From Pseudomonas sp. LB-090624 (GTDB lineage Bacteria > Pseudomonadota > Gammaproteobacteria > Pseudomonadales > Pseudomonadaceae), in NCBI RefSeq assembly GCF_003205205.1, contig NZ_QJRL01000022.1, positions 35,742 to 99,741 on the forward strand: a stretch of DNA of 64,000 nt. Reading direction: 5' to 3'. The notes beneath the pieces were generated by a model, which saw only the letters and a program-made list of their open reading frames with translations, had not been told where the DNA came from and made no database searches. A program made the position numbers and the translations under genes. Shown here in pieces: positions 59,596 to 64,000 of this stretch; the stretch's first letter is position 1, and each line of letters starts with the position of its first letter.

Positions 59596-59676
59596 GGGGC
59601 CTCCTGTGGCAGTGGGCGCAGTGTCTGCGCCTTGCGTGGAGGCTTTGTGGAGAGCGTGTGTGATTTAAGTGTATTT

Positions 59677-59695
59677 GGGGCTGCTGTGCAGCCCC
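59677..59695 (-). terminator. Hairpin between creC and creD
   Basis: GGGGCTGC-TGT-GCAGCCCC is a perfect 8-bp stem 8 bp after the creC stop, without a T-run. It nearly repeats the hairpin at 9095-9113. Confidence 0.45.
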
Positions 59696-59702
59696 GGCTG
59701 TC

Positions 59703-61139
59703 TCAGCTGATGCGCCGTACCGGCAGCCACAACCGCACACGCACCCCGCCATCGACGTTGTCCACTGCCAATGCCCCACCATGCAGTTGCATCACCTCGG
59801 CCACGAAGTTCAAACCCAGCCCGGTGCTCTTGCGCCCGCTCCCAGGCCGCGGCAGCGAGTAGAACCGCTCGCTGACCCGGCCGATGGCGTAGGCCGGTAT
59901 CGCTTGCCCCTGGTTGAACAAACTCAACGCCACGCGTTCGCCATCGCGCTCCAGGTCGAACAGCAGCGTGCCCCCTTCCGGGGTGAAGTCCAAGGCGTTA
60001 TCGAGCAGGTTGGCCAACGCTTGGCGCATCAGAAACGGATCGCAAAGCAAACGCAAAGTGGCAGGCACCCGCTGTCGGACCTGCAATCTGGCACCTTCGA
60101 TACGCGCCGCATGGGCCAGCAGCAACTCATCGACCAACGCCGCCAGCGCCACCTGCTGCTCGTCCTCCAGGGCCTGCATCTGCTCGACCCTGGCCAGGTT
60201 GAGCAACCGCTCGATCATCTGCTGCAAACGCTCGCTCTCGCGTTCGATATTGCCGGCAAAGCGCGCCCGCTGAGCAACGGGCATATCCTCGCCTTGCAAC
60301 AGCTCGGAGGCACCACGGATGGCCGCAAGCGGGCTTTTCAGCTCGTGAGTCAGGGTGTGTACATAGCGCTCGACATAGGCCTTGCCTTCCAGCTGGGTGC
60401 GCATGCGCTCCACTGCCTGTGCCAGGTTCGCCAGCTCGCCGCCCTTGTAATGCGGAAGCTCCGCACGCTCACCTTCGCTGACCGCCTGCGCATAACCCGC
60501 CAACTTACGCAGCGAGCGCGAAAGCCACCACGACAGCGCCGCGCCGATCAGCAAGCCCAAGCCGATCAGCCCAAGCCCCAGAGTGAGCAAGCGCCGCTCG
60601 GAGCGGTCGATGTAGGGTTGCAATGAGCTATTGGGCTTGGCGACAGTGACGACGCCGATAATCTTGCCGTCGTCGATGATCGGCGCGCCAACGTGCATCA
60701 CCGAGGTGCTTTCATCGTTGGGGTCGCTGCGGGTGGAGCGAGCGCCATACTGCCCTCGCAGGGTCAGCAGCACGTCATTCCACTGCGAGTAATCCTTGCC
60801 CAGGGCCTCGCCACTGGAGTCCAGCAACACGATGCCCTTGGCGTCAGTGACATAGATGCGGTGGCTGACCTGGTTCTTGGCCAGCCCCCAGATCTGTGCG
60901 CCCGGGCTGCGCGAGCCGTAGGCCTCGAGCACCTCGGGCAGGCGGCCCTGGTTCAGGGTGCCGGCCTTGACGTCATCCCGCAGGATTTCTGCCAGCAGGT
61001 TGGCAGTGTCTACCAAGGTTTCTTCGGAAGATTGGCGCACTACCGGGCGAATCTGTTCGCGTACGGTATTGAGCAAGAAGTAACCGGCCAAACCGACGAA
61101 CAGGAAGTACACCAGGAAGATACGAATACCCAAGCGCAT
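59703..61139 (-). CDS. creC: CreC, sensor histidine kinase
   Basis: A 478-residue membrane kinase with segments at about 6-25 and 185-205 around a periplasmic sensor, a HAMP-like linker, the phosphoacceptor His265 in HTLTHELKSPLAAIRG, and an ATP-binding domain (about 365-475; NLLDNALDFTPEGG, GSGRKSTGLGLNFV). CreC responds to carbon status or cell-wall stress and phosphorylates CreB; in P. aeruginosa it takes part in the response to PBP4 loss. Its start overlaps the creB stop. Confidence 0.94.
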   Translation of the reverse strand: MRLGIRIFLVYFLFVGLAGYFLLNTVREQIRPVVRQSSEETLVDTANLLAEILRDDVKAGTLNQGRLPEVLEAYGSRSPGAQIWGLAKNQVSHRIYVTDAKGIVLLDSSGEALGKDYSQWNDVLLTLRGQYGARSTRSDPNDESTSVMHVGAPIIDDGKIIGVVTVAKPNSSLQPYIDRSERRLLTLGLGLIGLGLLIGAALSWWLSRSLRKLAGYAQAVSEGERAELPHYKGGELANLAQAVERMRTQLEGKAYVERYVHTLTHELKSPLAAIRGASELLQGEDMPVAQRARFAGNIERESERLQQMIERLLNLARVEQMQALEDEQQVALAALVDELLLAHAARIEGARLQVRQRVPATLRLLCDPFLMRQALANLLDNALDFTPEGGTLLFDLERDGERVALSLFNQGQAIPAYAIGRVSERFYSLPRPGSGRKSTGLGLNFVAEVMQLHGGALAVDNVDGGVRVRLWLPVRRIS

Positions 61140-61819
61140 CAGGCGTGCTCCGGGCTATAGCTGTAACCGAGGCCGCGATGGGTCTGGATCGGCTCGGCAT
61201 CACCCGCTACCTGGCGCAGTTTGGCGCGCAGGCTCTTGATATGGCTGTCGATGGTGCGCTCATAGCCCACGTCGGAGGCCACGCCTAAAGCGTCGAGCAG
61301 CTGTTCGCGGCTGAACACCCGCTGCGGTTGTTCGAGCAGGCATTGCAGCAAGCGGAACTCATGCCGGGTCAGCGTGAGCGGCTGGCTGCGGTAGGTAATC
61401 TGCATGCGCAGGGTGTCAAGCTGGAACAAGGTGGTTTCGCCGGCCACCTCGGCACGTGGGGCCATGCGTTTGAGGATCGCCCGAACGCGCGCTGCCACTT
61501 CACGAGGGCTGAAAGGTTTAACTACGTAGTCGTCGGCACCGATTTCCAGGCCTACTACGCGGTCGATTTCACCGTCCCGCGCGCTGAGAAACATCACCGG
61601 CACGTCGGTGAACCGGCGCAGTTGGCGACAGGTTTCGAAGCCACTGATGTCGGGCAGGCCAATGTCGAGGATGATCAGGTCGGCCGGGCACTGGCGCTGC
61701 TGCTCGAGGGCGGCGCTGCCCAGGGTTACCCATTCGGTACTGTGGCCGTCCGCCTGCAGGGCGTAGACCAGGGTGTCGGCGATGGCGGCTTCGTCTTCGA
61801 CGATAAGGATATGAGGCAT
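61139..61819 (-). CDS. creB: CreB, response regulator
   Basis: A 226-residue OmpR/PhoB-type regulator: a receiver domain (about 1-115; phosphoacceptor Asp52 in ILDIGLPD) and a winged helix-turn-helix (about 130-224; TRHEFRLLQCLLEQPQRVFSREQLL). I start at the ATG at 61819 (MPHILIVEDE). Partner of CreC; the stop overlaps the creC start by 1 bp. Confidence 0.95.
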   Translation of the reverse strand: MPHILIVEDEAAIADTLVYALQADGHSTEWVTLGSAALEQQRQCPADLIILDIGLPDISGFETCRQLRRFTDVPVMFLSARDGEIDRVVGLEIGADDYVVKPFSPREVAARVRAILKRMAPRAEVAGETTLFQLDTLRMQITYRSQPLTLTRHEFRLLQCLLEQPQRVFSREQLLDALGVASDVGYERTIDSHIKSLRAKLRQVAGDAEPIQTHRGLGYSYSPEHA

Positions 61820-61860
61820 GGCGTCCGGCCTTGCGGTTTTGAAGGTTGGCACAGCTCAGT

Positions 61861-61944
61861 GTAGGAGCGGGCTTGCCCGGGAACACCGGCAAAGCCGGTG
61901 CCTGACACTTCATTATGTGCGTTCGCGGGCAAGCCCGCTCCTAC
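61861..61944. repeat. REP pair upstream of creB
   Basis: GTAGGAGCGGGCTTGCCCG and its reverse complement CGGGCAAGCCCGCTCCTAC bound an 84-bp palindromic unit that also has an inner stem, ACCGGC-AAA-GCCGGT. It fills most of the gap between creB and the retropepsin-like gene, both on the minus strand. Confidence 0.85.
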
Positions 61945-61966
61945 ATTGTATGGCGGACGCTTCAGG

Positions 61967-62467
61967 TCAACAGTCTGGTTTGCCAGCGGTGAACTTCTTA
62001 GCCGGGTTGACCGCCGCCTTGAACTCACGCAGCGCCTTGGAGCCCACCAGCAATGGGTAGTTGAAGCTGCTGCGGTCCACCAGGTTCACCTCCACGGTAC
62101 GCTTCACGTCACCCAGGCACAGCTCCAGGTCAACCACTGGCCGCTTGGAAATTTCCGGGGCATCGCCCTCTTCCTCTTCATCGGCCCGGCCCTTGATCTT
62201 GCTGATGCGCGAGACCTTGTGCTCGTAAACCTTGCCGTCCGAGTCCTTGGTCGCCAGGCGGAAGCGCACCCACTCGTCGCCATCGCGGGTGAACAACTCG
62301 ATGTCCTTGGCCGACAACGACGCGGTAAAGGCACCGGTGTCCATCTTGGCTTTCAGGGTTTCGCCCAGTTCAGGCAGGGCAATATTCTCGTAACGGCCGT
62401 AGATAGTGGGTTCGGCGGCCATCACCGGCAGCGCCAACAGCGACAACATGGCTAAAAGAGATTTCAC
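61967..62467 (-). CDS. Secreted retropepsin-like (PF05618-type) protein
   Basis: A 166-residue protein with a signal peptide (MKSLLAMLSLLALPVMA, cut before AEP) and a single aspartic-protease-like domain: KMDTGAFTASLSA holds the D-T-G motif, and later VDLELCLGDVKRTVEVNLVDRSSFNYPLLVG. The family was first labelled ATP-dependent zinc protease (linked to RimK) but resembles retroviral-type aspartic proteases. An acidic insert (DEEEEGD) interrupts the domain. Natural substrate unknown. The next gene upstream is divergent. Confidence 0.85.
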   Translation of the reverse strand: MKSLLAMLSLLALPVMAAEPTIYGRYENIALPELGETLKAKMDTGAFTASLSAKDIELFTRDGDEWVRFRLATKDSDGKVYEHKVSRISKIKGRADEEEEGDAPEISKRPVVDLELCLGDVKRTVEVNLVDRSSFNYPLLVGSKALREFKAAVNPAKKFTAGKPDC

Positions 62468-62648
62468 AAGCAGGCTTCCTTGAGAGGGTCAGTGCTTAGA
62501 CTGCACTGGGCAGATAGGTTCGCTGTCACAAGCCTAACCAACATAATGTGAAACATTTGTCCCCGCCGCCGGGCATTGGACATTTGGCGTAGACCTGAGC
62601 GCTGCTTATCATTGCGCCCTGCCAACTTCCCACAACAAGAGTTTCCTT

Positions 62649-63536
62649 ATGCGTCGCCTGTTTACCGGCATTCTTACGACCACCCTGCTGCTGCTCAACA
62701 CCGTGGTGTTGATCTGCCCGCTGCTGGTCTTCGCCCTGCTCAAGCTGGTGCTGCCAGGCCGTGGCCGCGACTACGCGTCGTGGGCGGTGATGTGGGTGGC
62801 CGAAACCTGGTCGGAAATCGACAAAGCCATCTTCGCCCTGTGCATCCCTACTCAGTGGGACATCCGCGGTGTGGAAAACCTGCGCACGGACACCTCGTAC
62901 CTGGCCGTGAGCAACCACCAGACCTGGGTCGACATCCCGGCGCTGATCGAAAGCCTCAACCGCCGTACACCGTTCTTCAAGTTCTTCCTGAAAAAGGAAC
63001 TGATCTGGGTACCGTTGCTGGGCCTGGCCTGGTGGGGCCTGGATTACCCGTTCATGAAGCGCTACAGCAAGGCGTTTCTGGAAAAGCACCCGGAGCTCAA
63101 GGGCAAGGACCTGGAAATCACCAAGGCGGCCTGCGAGCTGTTCAAGCGCCAGCCGGTGACCGTGGTCAACTACCTGGAAGGCACCCGGTTTACTGAAGCC
63201 AAGCGCCAGGAGCAGCAGTCGCCTTATCGCTACCTGCTCAAGCCCAAGGCGGGTGGTGTGGCGTTTGTGCTCGCGGCATTGGGCGAGCAGCTGGATGCCC
63301 TGCTGGACGTGACCATCGTGTACCCTGGCAATAAGGCGCCGGGGTTCTGGGACTTGCTCAATGGCAGCATTAGCCGGGTGATTATCGACATTCAGGTGCG
63401 GGAGCTGGACCCGGCGTTGTGGGCGGGGGATTACGAGAATGATCCCGAGTTTCGGCAGATGGTGCAGGCCTGGGTCAACCAGTTGTGGGTAGAGAAAGAC
63501 CAGCGGATCGAGCAGCTGCGGGCGGATATGGGCTGA
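62649..63536 (+). CDS. 1-acyl-glycerol-3-phosphate acyltransferase-like (YihG-type)
   Basis: A 295-residue membrane-associated acyltransferase. One N-terminal membrane segment (about 8-32) precedes the PlsC-type domain with the HX4D motif in SNHQTWVDIPAL and the EGTRFT substrate motif. Size and sequence resemble E. coli YihG. It probably makes phosphatidic acid or related lipids with special acyl preference. Confidence 0.87.
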   Translation: MRRLFTGILTTTLLLLNTVVLICPLLVFALLKLVLPGRGRDYASWAVMWVAETWSEIDKAIFALCIPTQWDIRGVENLRTDTSYLAVSNHQTWVDIPALIESLNRRTPFFKFFLKKELIWVPLLGLAWWGLDYPFMKRYSKAFLEKHPELKGKDLEITKAACELFKRQPVTVVNYLEGTRFTEAKRQEQQSPYRYLLKPKAGGVAFVLAALGEQLDALLDVTIVYPGNKAPGFWDLLNGSISRVIIDIQVRELDPALWAGDYENDPEFRQMVQAWVNQLWVEKDQRIEQLRADMG

Positions 63537-63557
63537 GACCTCTGCCGCCTGAGCTGG

Positions 63558-63590
63558 CCTCTTCGCGGGTGAACCCGCTCCTACAGTTAC
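63558..63590 (+). repeat. Single REP sequence
   Basis: CCTCTTCGCGGGTGAACCCGCTCCTACAG is one copy of the P. putida-type 35-bp REP, downstream of the acyltransferase and convergent with the DUF2780 gene. Confidence 0.8.
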
Positions 63591-63637
63591 AGCGCAAGTT
63601 TTCAGAGACTGGGATGCCAGCGCTGCCCTACAGACCC

Positions 63638-64000
63638 TCAGACTGAAGGTTGGGCCAACGGCGCCGGCGTCGTCCACAAACTCCCCAGATTCTGCAACAA
63701 CGACCCGGCAATCCCCTGCTGCCCCAGGAACTGCGGAATCAACGGCGCGAACTGCCCGATCATGCGCCTTGAAGGCAATGTCCTTCTCGCTGCGGTTTTG
63801 CACGTTGTTGCCCAGCGCATTGCTCAAGGCCGACTGATTTCCGCCCAACCCACTTAACCCGCCCAACGCATTCGCACCGGCCAGCAGGTCCAGCCCCGGC
63901 ACTGCCTTGGTCAGTTGGCCGTAGTCATCACTGCTCAACACCTTGGGCAGTGAATTGACGATCACCCCCGAGCAGGCCGTGGGCGGGGCTGGGGCGATGT
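63638..64000 (-). pseudogene. Frameshifted DUF2780-family gene, 5' end outside window
   Basis: Read on the minus strand, the frame from the window edge gives SLPKVLSSDDYGQLTKAVPG, then NALGGLSGLGGNQS and ALGNNVQNRSEKDIAFKA, the middle of a small Gly/Ala-rich DUF2780 protein. Near 63761-63770 the frame is lost: the natural C-terminus, MIGQFAPLIPQFLGQQGIAG and SLLQNLGSLW..., continues in the next frame to the stop at 63638. In intact relatives a short linker such as LGMDP stands at the junction, so a small deletion (length not a multiple of three) is likely. A sequencing error cannot be excluded. The long minus-strand frame from 63965 to 62526 is the result of the shift, not a gene. Confidence 0.7.

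Noticed and set aside
59596..59702. A cre tag (TTCAC-N6-TTCAC) before creD
   Set aside because: I looked on both strands in the creC-creD gap and found no pair of half-sites at the proper spacing.
62526..63965. 479-residue open frame on the minus strand over the acyltransferase gene
   Set aside because: Its first 65 residues are the DUF2780 gene; the rest arises from the frameshift and runs antisense to a well-supported acyltransferase.

Overview
The window is a stretch of chromosome from a fluorescent pseudomonad, most likely of the Pseudomonas putida group. The evidence is high GC content with GC-ending codons, the gene order pqq / biotin / malate synthase G / FecIR-type iron uptake / waa-wap LPS core / glnE / aceEF / creBCD, and many copies of the REP-type palindrome built on the core TTCGCGGG...CCCGCTCC. 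This assignment rests on recognition of gene families and order, not on a database search. I see no tRNA, rRNA, CRISPR array, prophage or insertion-sequence transposase.

Layout. 1-6066 (+): the PQQ cofactor operon (3' end of pqqF, then pqqA, B, C, D, E) and an S9 peptidase translationally coupled to pqqE. 6126-8845: a 52-aa Pmp3/YqaE membrane peptide, and a class-III aminotransferase divergent from a LysR regulator. 9122-14303 (-): two paralogous DmdC-type acyl-CoA dehydrogenases around a membrane GGDEF protein; each dehydrogenase has a clear palindromic operator in front, the second resembling a tandem PsrA site. 14606-19501 (-): a small flagellar-rod-like protein, then bioB-F-H-C-D with overlapping genes and a BirA-type operator. 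19591-23169 (+): comF, a ModE-type regulator, the SrkA kinase and RarD. 23498-29989: a GcvR-like double-ACT protein, glcB, a response regulator, and a CBS/DUF294 plus exonuclease pair. 30403-35803 (+): an iron-uptake module (ECF sigma, anti-sigma, TonB receptor, PepSY protein, small membrane protein) with a Fur-like box. 35871-38657 (+): a 928-aa protein that looks like the Pseudomonas dermonecrotic-toxin (DUF6543) family. 38676-45636 (-): LPS inner-core operon waaF-waaC-waaG-waaP followed by three kinase-fold proteins. 45871-48804 (-): glnE, divergent from aceE-aceF (49188-53487, +). 53990-58132 (+): a GAF/PAS/GGDEF/EAL protein, msrA and a GST. 58267-62467 (-): creB-creC-creD and a secreted retropepsin-like protein. 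62649-63536 (+): an acyltransferase. 63638-64000 (-): a frameshifted DUF2780 gene running off the end.

Most of the window is conserved core genome. The features that ordinary annotation would not explain are mostly non-coding: two copies of a 240-bp element with 65-75 bp terminal inverted repeats, in opposite orientation 23.6 kb apart; several perfect palindromic operators (before both acyl-CoA dehydrogenases, before aceE, over the comF start, between pqqB and pqqC); and a pair of perfect DnaA boxes between rarD and the gcvR-like gene. Among proteins, the best candidates for a second look are the DUF6543 toxin-like protein, the tandem-kinase protein of the LPS operon, and the broken DUF2780 gene.
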